This document shows, in pieces, positions 52,589 to 63,183 of a stretch of 64,000 bases of DNA (positions within the stretch are counted from its first letter, which is position 1; every line of letters begins with the position of its first letter). The notes under the pieces were generated by a model. The model did not search any database and was not told the DNA's origin. It saw nothing but the letters and a program-made list of their open reading frames with translations. This DNA comes from Pirellula sp. (GTDB lineage: Bacteria; Planctomycetota; Planctomycetia; Pirellulales; PNKZ01). The DNA lies in assembly GCA_013822735.1 (NCBI GenBank), contig PNKZ01000026.1:1-64000 (forward strand), given 5' to 3'. The position numbers and the translations under genes are program-made.

Positions 52589-52602
52589 AGTGGATTATTT
52601 TC

Positions 52603-53253
52603 GTGAACACCATCAAAAACACCCGCGGGCGACCCGTTGACGAAGAACTGTGGGGGCGCCGCACTGATGAGATTCTTGACGTAGCCGCCACGCTCTTTGC
52701 TGAGCGTGGCTACGCCGGAGCCGACACCCAAGAGCTGGCCGATCGCGTCAGCGTCGGAAAAGGAACGCTGTACCGGTATTTTCCCAGCAAAAGGGATCTG
52801 TTCCTGGCGGCGGCCGACCGCGCCATGCGGCGACTTCGCGAGTACCTTGATGCCGCTATAGCCACTCGCGACGATCCGCTGGAGCAGATTGCCGCAGCGA
52901 TAGAAGCCTTCCTTGGGTTTTTCGACGAACACCCGGAATTCGCCGAACTCCTGATCCAGGAACGCGCTTTATTCCGCGATCGCAGCAAGCCCACCTATAT
53001 CGAACACCGCGAAAAAAACCTTGGACGATGGCAGCAGTTGTACCAAGGTCTCATCGACGCGGGGCGAGTTCGCGCCATGCCAGTTGATCGGATCACATCG
53101 GTTATCAGCGACCTCGTTTACGGAACCATGTTCACAAACCACGTCGCCGGCCGGCAGAAAGCCTTGCGTGAGCAGGCCGACGGCATCGTGGAAATCGTTT
53201 TCTGCGGCATCCTTTCTGATTCCGAGCGAAGACTCCGGGAGGAGAACCGATGA
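52603..53253 (+). CDS. TetR-family regulator 2
   Basis: A 216-aa TetR-type repressor: NTRGRPVDEELWGRR, helix-turn-helix VSVGKGTLYRYFPSKRDLF, and a ligand domain (QERALFRDRSKPTYIEHRE) closely similar to TetR 1. It should bind the GAC-N-GAC palindromes around its own promoter. The GTG at 52603 is chosen since the predicted promoter lies over the ATG at 52570. It overlaps the adaptor gene by 4 bases (ATGA), first gene of a three-gene operon. Confidence 0.9.
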   Translation: MNTIKNTRGRPVDEELWGRRTDEILDVAATLFAERGYAGADTQELADRVSVGKGTLYRYFPSKRDLFLAAADRAMRRLREYLDAAIATRDDPLEQIAAAIEAFLGFFDEHPEFAELLIQERALFRDRSKPTYIEHREKNLGRWQQLYQGLIDAGRVRAMPVDRITSVISDLVYGTMFTNHVAGRQKALREQADGIVEIVFCGILSDSERRLREENR

Positions 53254-54533
53254 GCCGAATTGCCAGGACAATTTCGCCGATCATTCGCCGAACCGACGGC
53301 GTCAGGCGCGACGCCCTCACTACGGCCGGTCGGGTCTGGCCCGGTGGCCTTCGATCGGCCGGCCTGTTGGCAGGAGCCCTGGTCATCTTCGCCGGCTGCC
53401 AGCGTGGCGAGCGACCGGGGCCTGCGGCAGCCGCGCCACCGCCGCCCAAGGTGCTCGTGAGCCATCCGGTCGAGCGCCCGCTGGCCGAGACACGCGAATA
53501 TACAGGGCATCTCGAAGCTGTCGAGACGGTCTCGATCCGGGCGCGGGTACGCGGCGTCTTGCAGAAGATCCACTTCGAAGAAGGAGCCGAAGTCGAACAG
53601 GGAGCATTGCTCTACGAACTTGATCCCAACGAGTATCAGGCGGCGGCCGACGAAAAGGCAGCCGACATTGCGCGCCTCGAACACGAGTTACGGCTTGCTG
53701 AGTCCGAAGCGAAGCGCTCATCGGAGCTATACGAACAGAAAGCGACTTCCAGAGAAACATGGGAGTCGAAGCAGAATAAACTGGCGGTGGCGACGGCGGA
53801 ACGGGAAAAAGCCCGTGCAGCACTCAGGCCCGCGGAATTAAATTTGAGTTACACAAAAATCTATGCGCCGATTTCAGGCCGCGTCGGACGGACGCTCGTG
53901 ACTGTGGGTAATCTGGTCGGGTACAACGAGCCAACCCTGTTGACGACCATCGTGAAGATGGACCCTGTTTACGTAGATTTCGAGATTCCCGAGCGGGATC
54001 TCCTGCGTTTCGAGCAGACCGACCAGGCGCAGTCCTCGTCCTGGTCGCTGATGCAAGCGCCGCTGGGCATCGGCCTGGAAACGGAAACGGGCTTTCCGCA
54101 CGCCGGCATCATCAACTTCCGCGACAACCGCGTCGAGTCAGCGACCGGAACCGTTTTCGTTCGCGGGACGCTCCCTAATCCGGACAGGAAGCTGGTTCCC
54201 GGCTTGTTCGCCCGCATCCAGGTTCCAGTCGGCCGGCCCCAGTCGCGACTGCTCGTTCCCGAAACCTCACTCGCCGCGGACCAACGTGGCCGCTACGTGC
54301 TCGTCGTCGATACCGACGACACGGTGAAGCAACGCCCCGTGCAGATTGAAATGAATCTGGAACACAGGGGTTTCCTGACGATTCGCGAGGGATTGACCGT
54401 CAACGATCGGGTCATCGTGAGTGGCCTGCAAAGGGCACGGCCCGGGTCCAAAGTGACCCCGGAGTTTGTGCAGCCGGAAGAGGTTGTGCAGGTTGCGGCA
54501 CCCACCGTCGCGGCTCGGCGGAAAGTTCAGTGA
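53250..54533 (+). CDS. RND periplasmic adaptor lipoprotein (MFP) 2
   Basis: A 427-aa adaptor: long N terminus, lipobox FAGC (Cys50), lipoyl-like half-motifs VSIRARVRGVLQKIHFEEGA, coiled-coil hairpin (about 105-190), then beta-barrel (IVKMDPVYVDFEIPERDL) and membrane-proximal domain. It couples permease 2 to the outer-membrane channel. It begins in the stop codon of TetR 2 and is followed by the permease after 87 bases. Confidence 0.92.
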   Translation: MSRIARTISPIIRRTDGVRRDALTTAGRVWPGGLRSAGLLAGALVIFAGCQRGERPGPAAAAPPPPKVLVSHPVERPLAETREYTGHLEAVETVSIRARVRGVLQKIHFEEGAEVEQGALLYELDPNEYQAAADEKAADIARLEHELRLAESEAKRSSELYEQKATSRETWESKQNKLAVATAEREKARAALRPAELNLSYTKIYAPISGRVGRTLVTVGNLVGYNEPTLLTTIVKMDPVYVDFEIPERDLLRFEQTDQAQSSSWSLMQAPLGIGLETETGFPHAGIINFRDNRVESATGTVFVRGTLPNPDRKLVPGLFARIQVPVGRPQSRLLVPETSLAADQRGRYVLVVDTDDTVKQRPVQIEMNLEHRGFLTIREGLTVNDRVIVSGLQRARPGSKVTPEFVQPEEVVQVAAPTVAARRKVQ

Positions 54534-54620
54534 CAAGGGTTTCGTCTGGTGGTTTGCGCCTTCGCCCGCGGCTTATAGCTTGCTGCTCGGGGATTGCAAT
54601 GGAATTGTTAAGGTAATCCT

Positions 54621-57600
54621 GTGCTGTCCAAATTCTTCATCGACCGTCCCGTCTTCGCCAATGTCATTGCGATCATCACGGTGATCCTTGGCGTCGTGGC
54701 GATTTACAACCTGCCGGTCGAACAGTATCCCAAGATCACGCCACCGACCGTGCAGGTCACCACTGTGTATCCCGGGGCGAACGCCCGCGTCGTGGCGGAA
54801 ACCGTGGCCGCACCCATCGAGCAGCAGGTCAACGGTGTGGAAGGTATGCTGTATATGTCGTCCAACTGTTCGGCGGACGGCTCCTATGCGCTGACTGTCA
54901 CATTCGACATCGGCGTCGACCTGGACACGGCCCAAGTTCTGGTTCAAAACCGCGTCGCGATTGCCGAGCCTCTTCTTCCCGAGGAGGTACGCCGCCAGGG
55001 AATCTCTGTCAAAAAGCAATCGACGGACATCATCCTGGTGATCTCGCTGGTTTCTCCAGACGAGACATTCGACAGCCTGTTCATGGCGAACTATGCGACC
55101 CTGCGGTTACGCGACGAATTGAGCCGCGTTTCAGGCGTCGGTGGCGTGGAAATTCGCGGGGGAACGGACTATAGCATGCGGATCTGGCTCGATCCCGAGC
55201 GACTGAGCGCTCGCAATTTGACGACTCAGGACGTGATCGCCGCTCTGCGAGACCAAAACGTCCAGGTGGCCGCCGGCCAGATTGGCCAGGCGCCCGCGCC
55301 GGAAAACCAATTGCTGCAGCTTCCCGTGACAGCACTCGGCCGGCTCAGCGAGGCCGAACAATTTGAAGAGATTATCGTCAAGAAACAGCAGGGACGGGTT
55401 ACATACCTCCGCGACGTGGCCCGCGTCGAATTGGGAAGCCAATCTTACGATTCCTTTAGCGTCCGATCGGGCACGCCGGCCGTGAGTATTCTGGTTTACC
55501 AGTTGCCCGGCGCGAATGCGCTGGAAGTGGCGGAGAATGTTCGCGAGTCCATTGAGCGCCTCAAGCAGGATTTTCCGACCGGTTTGGATTACACCATTCC
55601 CTTCGATACGACCAAGTTTGTTGCGGCGAGCGTCGAAGGCGTGTACCGTACGTTGATCGAGGCCGGCGTCCTCGTCCTGCTGGTGATTCTCGTCTTCTTG
55701 CACGACTGGCGGGCGGTGCTGGTGCCCGCCACGACCGTTCCTGTGACGATCATCGGCGCGTTCGCCGTCATGCCGCTTCTGGGCTTCACGGTCAACTTTC
55801 TCACCTTGTTCGGTTTGGTGCTGGCGATCGGGATCGTCGTCGATGACGCCATCGTCATCGTGGAGAACGCGGCGCACCACGTCGAGCGAGGGCTCCAGCC
55901 ACGCGACGCCGCCGTCAAGGCGATGGAGGAAATGACGGGACCGGTCATTAGCATCACGCTAGTGCTTACGGCCGTATTTCTTCCCGCGGCCTTTCTCGGC
56001 GGCATCACGGGGCAACTCTACCGGCAATTCGCCCTGACCATCACGGCCACAGCCATCCTCAGCGCGATCAACGCCCTGACCCTGAAGCCGGTGCAATGCG
56101 CGACCTATCTTCGTCCGCTGCCCGAAAAGCGTAACCTTTTCGTCCGGGCGTTCAACCGGGTTTATGGCTGGGTCGAGCGCCTCTATGTGAGGCTCCTCGG
56201 TCAGTTCCTGCGCGTGGCCGTCGTCGGGATGCTGCTCTTTTTCGGACTGATCGCCGGCACCGCTTGGTGGTATTTCTCTCTGCCAACCGGATTCCTGCCG
56301 ACAGAGGACCAGGGATACGTGTTAGTGAGCATTCAGTTGCCTGACGGGGCATCGCAGGAGCGGACCCGGGCGGTCATCGACAAGCTAGACAAGGTGTTTG
56401 CGGATGAGCCGGCGATTGACAATTGGTTGGTTCTCGGCGGCCTTTCGATTCTGGATGGAACGACCGCCCCCAATGCCGCCACGGCTTTTGCCGTCTTCAA
56501 GGACTGGGACGAGCGCCATGACTCGCAACTTAAGCAGGAGGCGATTGTCGCCAGGTTGCGACGGGAAATGGGACAATTTCACGAGGCAGTGATTTTTCCC
56601 ATCGTCCCGCCGGCAATCCGAGGGTTGGGGAGCTCGGGCGGCTTTCAGATCCAGATCGAAGACCGTGCGGGCGTAGGCCGAGAAGAATTGTTCCAACGCC
56701 TCCAGGAGATTATCCAGTCCGCACAGAGCCGTCCGGCGCTCGGGCCGATGCAGACGACGTTTCGCGCGGGAGTTCCCCAGTTGTTCGCTAATGTGGATCG
56801 GATAAAAGCTCAAAAGCTGGACCTGGACCTGGACGACGTTTTCAGCACCTTGCAGGCGAATCTCGGATCGTTTTACGCCAACGATTTCAACAAGTTTGGT
56901 CGCACCTATCAGGTCCGCCTTCAAGCCGAGCCGCAGTTTCGCAATTCGGCTGACGACGTGTATCGCCTGCGCGTGCGTAACGCCAACGGGCAAATGATTC
57001 CGATCGGATCGGTGCTTACCGTTGACGAAGCCTTCGGACCGCAAGTGATTAACCGGTACAACCTGTATCCGACCGCATCGATCATTGGTTCGTCGGCTCC
57101 GGGACGAAGCTCCGGTGAAGCGCTTGAGGCGATGGAGAAGGTTGCCCGCGAAGTGCTTCCAAACACGATGGGATTCGACTGGACGGGCATGGCCTACCAA
57201 GAAAAACTGGTAGGCGGCCAGGCGCTCGTGGTGTTCGCCCTGGCCGTATTGCTCGTGTACCTCGTCCTCGCCGCCCAATACGAGAGCTGGGTTCTCCCCT
57301 TGGCCGTGATTCTCGTTGTTCCGATCGGTATGCTGGGCATCGTGGCCGCAGTTTCGTTCCGTGGAATGGACAACAATGTCTACACGCAGATCGGAACAGT
57401 CTTGATCATTGCGTTGGCCAGCAAGAATGCGATTCTCATCGTCGAGTTCGCACGAGAATTGCGCCTGCACGGGCGAAGTATTCGCGAAGCGGCAATCGAG
57501 GCCTCGCGACTGCGTTTTCGCCCGATTTTAATGACCTCCTTCGCCTTTATCCTGGGCGTGGTGCCTCTGGTCAGAGCCCAAGGCGCGGGGGCCGCCAGCC

Positions 57601-57824
57601 AACAGTCCTTGGGAACGGCCGTGGTCGGTGGAATGATCACTTCCACCATCTTGGCCGTCTTTTTCGTGCCGCTGTTCTATGTCGTCATGCAGCATTTGAG
57701 CGAATGGCGAAAGCCGATGGCGAGGCATACTGAATCGAATGACGCGACACTTGACAGTCGCATGCCCTCAGACGCCGGCAATCCTGACACGCCGGTGCCG
57801 TCAATTGCGGGAAACTCGCAGTGA
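54621..57824 (+). CDS. RND efflux permease (AcrB/HAE1) 2
   Basis: A 1067-aa proton-driven multidrug exporter with the full RND plan. First helix begins MLSKFFIDRPVFANVIAII; proton-relay Asp pair in GIVVDDAIVIVENA; second half has SKNAILIVEFARE and GAASQQSLGTAVVGG. This type closely resembles AcrB/MexB in order and length. GTG start. A short variable C-terminal tail follows the last helix. It forms an operon with TetR 2 and adaptor 2. Confidence 0.95.
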   Translation: MLSKFFIDRPVFANVIAIITVILGVVAIYNLPVEQYPKITPPTVQVTTVYPGANARVVAETVAAPIEQQVNGVEGMLYMSSNCSADGSYALTVTFDIGVDLDTAQVLVQNRVAIAEPLLPEEVRRQGISVKKQSTDIILVISLVSPDETFDSLFMANYATLRLRDELSRVSGVGGVEIRGGTDYSMRIWLDPERLSARNLTTQDVIAALRDQNVQVAAGQIGQAPAPENQLLQLPVTALGRLSEAEQFEEIIVKKQQGRVTYLRDVARVELGSQSYDSFSVRSGTPAVSILVYQLPGANALEVAENVRESIERLKQDFPTGLDYTIPFDTTKFVAASVEGVYRTLIEAGVLVLLVILVFLHDWRAVLVPATTVPVTIIGAFAVMPLLGFTVNFLTLFGLVLAIGIVVDDAIVIVENAAHHVERGLQPRDAAVKAMEEMTGPVISITLVLTAVFLPAAFLGGITGQLYRQFALTITATAILSAINALTLKPVQCATYLRPLPEKRNLFVRAFNRVYGWVERLYVRLLGQFLRVAVVGMLLFFGLIAGTAWWYFSLPTGFLPTEDQGYVLVSIQLPDGASQERTRAVIDKLDKVFADEPAIDNWLVLGGLSILDGTTAPNAATAFAVFKDWDERHDSQLKQEAIVARLRREMGQFHEAVIFPIVPPAIRGLGSSGGFQIQIEDRAGVGREELFQRLQEIIQSAQSRPALGPMQTTFRAGVPQLFANVDRIKAQKLDLDLDDVFSTLQANLGSFYANDFNKFGRTYQVRLQAEPQFRNSADDVYRLRVRNANGQMIPIGSVLTVDEAFGPQVINRYNLYPTASIIGSSAPGRSSGEALEAMEKVAREVLPNTMGFDWTGMAYQEKLVGGQALVVFALAVLLVYLVLAAQYESWVLPLAVILVVPIGMLGIVAAVSFRGMDNNVYTQIGTVLIIALASKNAILIVEFARELRLHGRSIREAAIEASRLRFRPILMTSFAFILGVVPLVRAQGAGAASQQSLGTAVVGGMITSTILAVFFVPLFYVVMQHLSEWRKPMARHTESNDATLDSRMPSDAGNPDTPVPSIAGNSQ

Positions 57825-58094
57825 GATGCGGCAAACCCGTCCCGGTGGTTCCAATTCCGCAGACGCGAAGCATTGCAATTTGCCGAGTCGCGACGATCAC
57901 GAACAGAATTAGCACGAGTTGCCCGCTATAATCGCCAGCGTCCGAACCCTTCGAACGCCTACAGAGTTTTGCCTGGAAGTTGCAGGAAGTAGCCCAAAAG
58001 AGGGCGAATATGACCGCCCTGCTAGATACGCGGCCGATAGTTGTTCCACGTCCAAGTATCTGGTCGCAAGTTCCTAGGCTTGTAGGCTGGCACT
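57825..58094. other. Intergenic, no gene
   Basis: No convincing open frame, hairpin or repeat; it separates the efflux operon from the IS630 remnant. Confidence 0.4.
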
Positions 58095-58489
58095 AAGGAG
58101 TGGATCAAGTTTCTAAAACACATCGACGCCGCAACCGATCCGGAAGCTCCGTTGCACTTGGTCGCCGACAACTACGCGACCCACAAGCATTTCAAGGGCC
58201 GGCGTTGTCACTCGAGATTCCATATGCACTTCACGCCGATCAGCAGCCCCTATCTGAACTTGGTCGACGCTGGTTTCGGGATCTGAGGCAGAAGCGCCTG
58301 CGACGCGGCACGTTTAAAAGCGTGCGACAACTGCAGCATGCGATCTTCCACTACGTCGAGCAACATAATGATCGAGCGCAAGGCTATCTCTGGAAAGCGT
58401 TGCCCGAAGTCATCCTCGCCAAAGTCCGTGGAGCAAGACCGTTCTCGATAACTCCTCGACAACATGAAGCACTAGACTACGTGCCGTAA
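58095..58489 (+). pseudogene. IS630-type transposase remnant
   Basis: The end of an IS630-family DDE transposase is recognisable: EWIKFLKHIDAATDP and HLVADNYATHKH in one frame, then WFRDLRQKRLRRGTFKS and YVEQHND in another. A frameshift near 58270 inactivates it. The N-terminal part is missing. Confidence 0.78.
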
Positions 58490-59451
58490 TTCAGATAGTC
58501 TTCGGCGGTGACCTCGCGCTGACCTGAAGCGGCAGGCTCGCGCGTCGCCGAGTTTGCTTTCGGTGCGGAATCTTCGGCAAACTTTCGGCCTGCATAGATG
58601 ACCGCGATCAGCACCAGGCACGAAACTAATCCCAATCGCGCAGTACCGATGAACCGCGGGGGAACTTCCAGCAGCCAGCACAAGACGGGACCGAAGAACA
58701 ACAGCGCCGCGTTGAGAGTCGTGAGCGATCCATAAAACCGGCCGATGACGAGGATCGCGAACAATCCGACGGTCCCGATTCCGATTACCCCGGTCGGCGC
58801 GACGGGGTTCTTCAAAACGAGCGACGCAATCGACGCCCCGACGAGCGCCCCGGCGAGCGGGATGCCGACCTGTCCGCCGCGCACGTATCCCGACAACATG
58901 ACACAGAGCGCCGCTCCGGCACATGCCGCCACCAAAACCAAAGGCAGCGAGCGGCCTTGAGAGCGCAGCGATAGCCTGCTGAGGGCCCCCCATACCGCGG
59001 CCAGCGCCGCAGCCGTTCCGACGAAGACACACAACGCGTCACCGGCCGTCCACTCGCGAGTCCCCGGTCCGGCGACATCGGTGATGTAAATCGAGCTGTC
59101 GAGCAACACACGAACCGTTCCGAACATGACGAAGAGTCGAACGGCCAATGCGACGAAGCGAAACTTACCCGGCGCCGCTGCCAAGAGTTCGCTTAGCATG
59201 ACGGCCGGTGTCACGACGAGCAGCAGGCGGTCTAAATCTTGCGCACGATCGCGCGACGGAAGCGGCCAGCCGACCGTGATTCCCAAGACCCAACAACCGA
59301 CGTAGAACCCGAGACCGACCCCGAGCACGGAGCCGATTTCAGTTCGGACCGAACGGGGCGCGGACCATGGTCGCCCGAGCAGCAGCATCAGTGCCGCGGA
59401 GACCACCGCGGAGGCCGCGCCGGCCGTCAAAAACAATACGGGATCGGGCAT
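58477..59451 (-). CDS. Polytopic membrane protein, 324 aa
   Basis: About nine or ten hydrophobic segments over the first 290 residues, then a hydrophilic C terminus. No transport or enzyme motif could be recognised. Its end overlaps the end of the IS630 remnant by 13 bases, so the insertion event may have trimmed the gene. Confidence 0.65.
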   Translation of the reverse strand: MPDPVLFLTAGAASAVVSAALMLLLGRPWSAPRSVRTEIGSVLGVGLGFYVGCWVLGITVGWPLPSRDRAQDLDRLLLVVTPAVMLSELLAAAPGKFRFVALAVRLFVMFGTVRVLLDSSIYITDVAGPGTREWTAGDALCVFVGTAAALAAVWGALSRLSLRSQGRSLPLVLVAACAGAALCVMLSGYVRGGQVGIPLAGALVGASIASLVLKNPVAPTGVIGIGTVGLFAILVIGRFYGSLTTLNAALLFFGPVLCWLLEVPPRFIGTARLGLVSCLVLIAVIYAGRKFAEDSAPKANSATREPAASGQREVTAEDYLNYGT

Positions 59452-59589
59452 CGACCGTTGCTCGCTAAGAGTTGGTTAAGCAGCGAGGGAAATTAAGCGG
59501 CGCCGTCGGATCGTGGGCCGACGGCGCCCGCGTTTCTCGTTCGCCCGTGATAGTTCGGTGGACCAAACTTTGTCACGAAGACGAGCGGA

Positions 59590-60162
59590 TTAGTTTTTCG
59601 TTCCCTCGAAGCTCAGCGAAACGAAGACGTCGTCTCCCAATGCAGGATTCGCCGCGCCGACGCCGAAGTCGGATCGCTTGATCGGAAGCTCGGCCGTGAA
59701 ACCGGTACGGTGGACGCCCGGCGGAAACTCAGCCGTTCGACCACCCATGAGATCGAACGTCACCAGCTTCGCCGCACCCTTGATCGTCAATTCCCCGGTG
59801 ACGCGATACCCACCCTCGATCGGACTCGCGCCGGTACTTTGAAACGTGATCACGGGAAATTGCTTCGCGCCGAAGAAATCGGGACTCTTGAGATGTTCGT
59901 CGCGCTTCGTATTGTTCGTGTCGATGCTCTCGGCCTTGGCAACCAGTGAGAAGGACGTACGGCTCCGATCGGAGTCAAGCGCGAAGCTACCCGAGATATC
60001 GTCGAAGCGACCGTTGACCCAGGCCAAACCGAGATGCGAGATCTTAAACACCACGCTGGAGTGCGCGGGATCCACCGCGAATTCGTCTGCGTGCGCGCTC
60101 GACGCGGCTCCTAAGACGAGCGCCAAAACCACGGACGCCGAGACGAGACGATGCTTCTTCAT
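59590..60162 (-). CDS. YceI-family periplasmic protein
   Basis: A 190-aa protein with signal peptide ending SAHA and the YceI lipocalin-like pattern: FAVDPAHSSVVFKISHLGLAWVNGRF, FFGAKQFPVITFQST, GELTIKGAAKLVTFD and RSDFGVG. YceI proteins bind polyisoprenoid or similar lipids and are often stress-induced. It lies 25 bases after the MarR gene on the same strand, so the regulator likely controls it. Confidence 0.93.
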   Translation of the reverse strand: MKKHRLVSASVVLALVLGAASSAHADEFAVDPAHSSVVFKISHLGLAWVNGRFDDISGSFALDSDRSRTSFSLVAKAESIDTNNTKRDEHLKSPDFFGAKQFPVITFQSTGASPIEGGYRVTGELTIKGAAKLVTFDLMGGRTAEFPPGVHRTGFTAELPIKRSDFGVGAANPALGDDVFVSLSFEGTKN

Positions 60163-60187
60163 GCGACTTACTCCTTTTAATTGCGAA

Positions 60188-60769
60188 TCAATCGTTAATG
60201 CTACTGCGAACGAAGGATGCTCTCGTTTTTCGAACTATTGCGCGACTTCGTTTCGTCGGCGCTTCGACCCTCCGGACATCCTCACCGCCGTCGAGACTCT
60301 CTAAACGACCACGAATCTTTTCCAGCAGTCGAATCATCTCGCGTTGCTCGTCTCGCGAAAGTACGTCGAGCAACTTTTTCTCTAAGGCCGGCAACGGAAT
60401 ATCTAGATCGGCGAGCACGGCCAAGGCTCGTTCGGTGATCGAAAGGAAAATGACGCGCCGATCTTCGGCCGATTGCTCGCGCTTCACCAATCCGGCGACT
60501 TCCAGCCGATCGACCAGCCCGGTAATTCCGGGAAGCACCTGCACCGTTCGTCTGGCGATTTCGTTCATCGGGAGCGGCGTTCCCTCGCCTCGCAAGATTC
60601 TCAACACGTTGTATTGCGAGCCGGTGAGGCCGTGCGATTGGATGAGCCGTTCCAGACGAATGCTGAGCTGATCGAATGTGCGCGCGAGATTGAGGAGGAC
60701 CTCCTGTTCGCGCGAAACGAACGCGCCCTTCTTCTTCAGCTCGGTCTGTAGACGACTTTTATTTGACAT
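60188..60769 (-). CDS. MarR-family regulator
   Basis: A 193-aa winged-helix protein: HGLTGSQYNVLRILRGEG, EIARRTVQVLPGITGLVDRLEVAGLV and KREQSAEDRRVIFLSIT are the MarR helix-turn-helix and wing. The Arg-rich C-terminal tail is unusual and disordered. It is first gene of a two-gene operon with yceI-type gene and probably represses it. Confidence 0.92.
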   Translation of the reverse strand: MSNKSRLQTELKKKGAFVSREQEVLLNLARTFDQLSIRLERLIQSHGLTGSQYNVLRILRGEGTPLPMNEIARRTVQVLPGITGLVDRLEVAGLVKREQSAEDRRVIFLSITERALAVLADLDIPLPALEKKLLDVLSRDEQREMIRLLEKIRGRLESLDGGEDVRRVEAPTKRSRAIVRKTRASFVRSSIND

Positions 60770-61114
60770 CGGCGTTCGTTGAAGTCTTGAGTTTCGATTG
60801 CACGGAAATAGATTACATGGAATCTATTTTACAGTCAACGCCAAGAATGAGCTCTTCAGCGGCGCTTCCAGCCGTATTCAATTAAGATGCGCTCAGGTTA
60901 GGCGTTTAGGTTTACAGCGTTCCTTCTCGTCCCTACCCTCGATCTGACGCCGCAGAGCATCGCTAGTGAGCCCCTCTATCGGCTCGACGACTTCATGTGC
61001 CGCAGTTTCAAGCTGTTTCAAGATGTTCGAGGTGAGCTCCGGCTGCCAACTTATCGAGGCTGCCCGCGAGATCACCGGCGCGTGACGAAGATTCCGAGAG
61101 CATGCCGCAGCTTT

Positions 61115-61860
61115 TGTAGACCGCTTCTCACAGTCGCGGCGCGGCGACGTCACGTTCTGGTTCGACGAAGCGGTGCTCAAGGCTCCGCGTCATAACGACC
61201 TCGGGCGTAAGGCGGGCCGGCCGTTCGTATACGCCGATCTGGCGATCGAGTCGCTGCTGATGCTGTCGGAGTTGTTCCGGCTGCCGTATTGTCAGACCTA
61301 AGGCCTCGGCCGCGCGTTGATGAAGTTGCTCGAGGCCGACGTCGCCGTGCCCGACTTCACGTCGTTGGCCAAACGTGCCGGCAAGACGAACGTTTAGCCG
61401 TCGCGCGACAAGACCGCCGTCGACAAGGCGTCGCCGCCGAGCCGATCAACGTCGTGGTACCGGCCTGAAGGTCTACGGCGAAGGAGAGTGGACGGTCCGG
61501 CATCACGGGGTAAGCACCGCGATTGGCGGAAGTTGCACTTGGCGGTAAATCCCGCGACGCACGAGATCGTAACCCAAACGCTCACGGAAAACGACGTACA
61601 CGATGCGGACCAAGTCGAACCCTGCTGGAGCAAGTCGACTACCGAGTGCAGACCTTTTACGGCGACAGCGCCTACGACCAGTGGAAGGTGTATCATGGTC
61701 TGGAGCAACGCGGCGTCGATGCGATCATCCCGCCGCGGAAAAACGCGAAGATCAAGCAGCACGCCAACTCGGCCGCCGATCCGTTGCCTCTCGACGAGTA
61801 CCCCGATAGATTCGCCGCGCGAGAGTCGCCGTGAAAACGATGCCGATCCGTATTCGGTGG
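61115..61860 (+). pseudogene. IS5-type transposase, broken
   Basis: A nearly full-length IS5-family transposase can be followed in several frames: RRGDVTFWFDEAVL, LAIESLLMLSELFRLPYCQT (stop follows), VPDFTSLAKRAGKTNV (stop), GKHRDWRKLHLAVNP and VDYRVQTFYGDSAYDQW. At least two stop codons and several frameshifts are present. No terminal inverted repeats were identified. Confidence 0.8.
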
Positions 61861-61888
61861 ATGTGATTCATGGGTTGCAAGGCGACCC

Positions 61889-62290
61889 TTAAGGATTGCG
61901 CGCGGGCTTCTTTTGTTCCGGCCGAAAGTCGAGGCTCATGCCGTCGTACAGGGCTTTGAGCCGCGCCACTTCCTGCGGATGTTCCGCAGCGACGTCGTGC
62001 TGCTCCGCCGGGTCGTTCTTGAGATCGAAGAGTTGCATCGGCTTGGCGGCGTCGGCTCGCATCCCTTTGCGGTTGTAGTGCACATACTCTTCGCGGTTAT
62101 AGTTCGGCGGCTTCTTGGGCAGTCGCCGATTATCAGGATCGTCGCTCAGGCAAAAGCGATAGTTGAAAGCCTGGATCGCTCCGTCGGCGGAGAACGGGCT
62201 CGTCGGATCGACGCTCGTAAGGATGTAGATTCAATAGCCCTTCGACGGCGTCGAGCGGACCGGCCTTGGACTGAATATTGCAAAAGACTT
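61889..62290 (-). pseudogene. Broken oxidoreductase/sulfatase chimera
   Basis: The upstream part reads IYILTSVDPTSPFSADG, then AIQAFNYRFCLSDDPDNR and KPPNYNREEY, as in planctomycete FAD-dependent oxidoreductases, but a stop codon and a frameshift cut it off from YGEPHAGKVFCNIQ. The downstream end, QLFDLKNDPAEQHDVAA, is the C terminus typical of sulfatases. Two unrelated gene ends are thus joined. Confidence 0.55.
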
Positions 62291-62329
62291 TACCGGCGTG
62301 CGGTTCGCCGTATTCATCGCGACCCTCGC

Positions 62330-62860
62330 GGCCGATGCGATAGCAATTGCGCGCTACCACGGCCATCATCGGCGACGGCCCGAGCGACGCGGTGAGCGTC
62401 TTGATCGGATTGCGCAACAGATTCGTCGTCGAGCGCTGCCCGAAAGTGCGGAACGTCGGGCGCGATTGAGAGAATCAAATGGCTCCGGCAATCGCACAGC
62501 ACGCCCGCCTTCGGAAAGCGGCGACAAGTCGTGTCGTGCCGCGTTTTTCCGTTGTTGGCGCGGCGCCGTACGAAGTAGCGACTTACATGGTGCGCCTCGA
62601 AGCCGGTCCCGTCCAACACGGCCAAACTCGCAGCGAGACTTCAAGCGACCCTGCGCGCGAGCCACGTCTAAGTTCACTTCCATCAGTTTGCGAACGCCGC
62701 GACCAACAGCAGCCGGTCGCGCTCCGACCTTGTGAACCGTCCGTTCCACGAGGTATTGAACCATAGCCGACGTCGGTGCTCGGGGAAGCAAGGCGAGCGG
62801 CAACCCGGTACCCAGAAGCCTCGGACGTGGCATACGGATCCGCGACCAACTGTAGCAATG
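62330..62860 (-). pseudogene. Possible DDE transposase remnant
   Basis: A minus-strand segment has MAVLDGTGFEAHHVSRYFVRRR (first Asp region of some DDE transposases; shown in two parts of the frame) followed by RFPKAGVLCDCRSHLIL, but frames are broken. Family assignment is tentative. Confidence 0.35.
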
Positions 62861-62982
62861 TGTAGTTAATTTCACGGAATCGCCCTTAATCGCCACCAAT
62901 CGGCCGCACTTCGGATTCGCCACTATTGTCGCAAAAAACGCAGGAATTCTCACAGAATAAACGAATCGGTTTGCAGCTGCTC

Positions 62983-63183
62983 TTACTTATCGTCGGCGAG
63001 GATGAGCACGATGTTTGGTTTACGCGGCGTCTGAGCTAATTCAGCGGCATATATCGGACAGATCGTGTGTGAAAGGCAGGCGGCGACGATGACGAGTGAC
63101 GTAGTTCTTGTGAGCCATTGTAGGATAAACTTCGGCCGGGATGGCACTGCGGTGGTCGGCGTCGTCGACATAGATGTTCTCAA
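62983..63183 (-). pseudogene. Sulfatase N-terminal fragment
   Basis: A 66-codon frame with a hydrophobic signal-like segment ending in RKPNIVLILADDK, which is the canonical metal-binding start of sulfatases, cut off directly afterwards. With the sulfatase C-terminal piece at 61889-62083 it suggests one gene split by insertion. Confidence 0.6.

Larger units (their letters stand above)
51830..52602. other. Divergent regulatory region between OMF and TetR 2
   Basis: A 770-base gap holding at least four TetR-type operators (listed separately) and one good promoter (52540-52568). An open frame of 191 codons at 51924-52499 has no coding character and is not called. The remainder shows no recognised element. 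Confidence 0.6.

Noticed and set aside
52570-52602. ATG start for TetR 2 at 52570
   Set aside because: The predicted transcription start (about 52575) lies after this ATG and an operator covers the region.
56385-57470. Minus-strand open frame of 361 codons
   Set aside because: Antisense of the RND permease 2.
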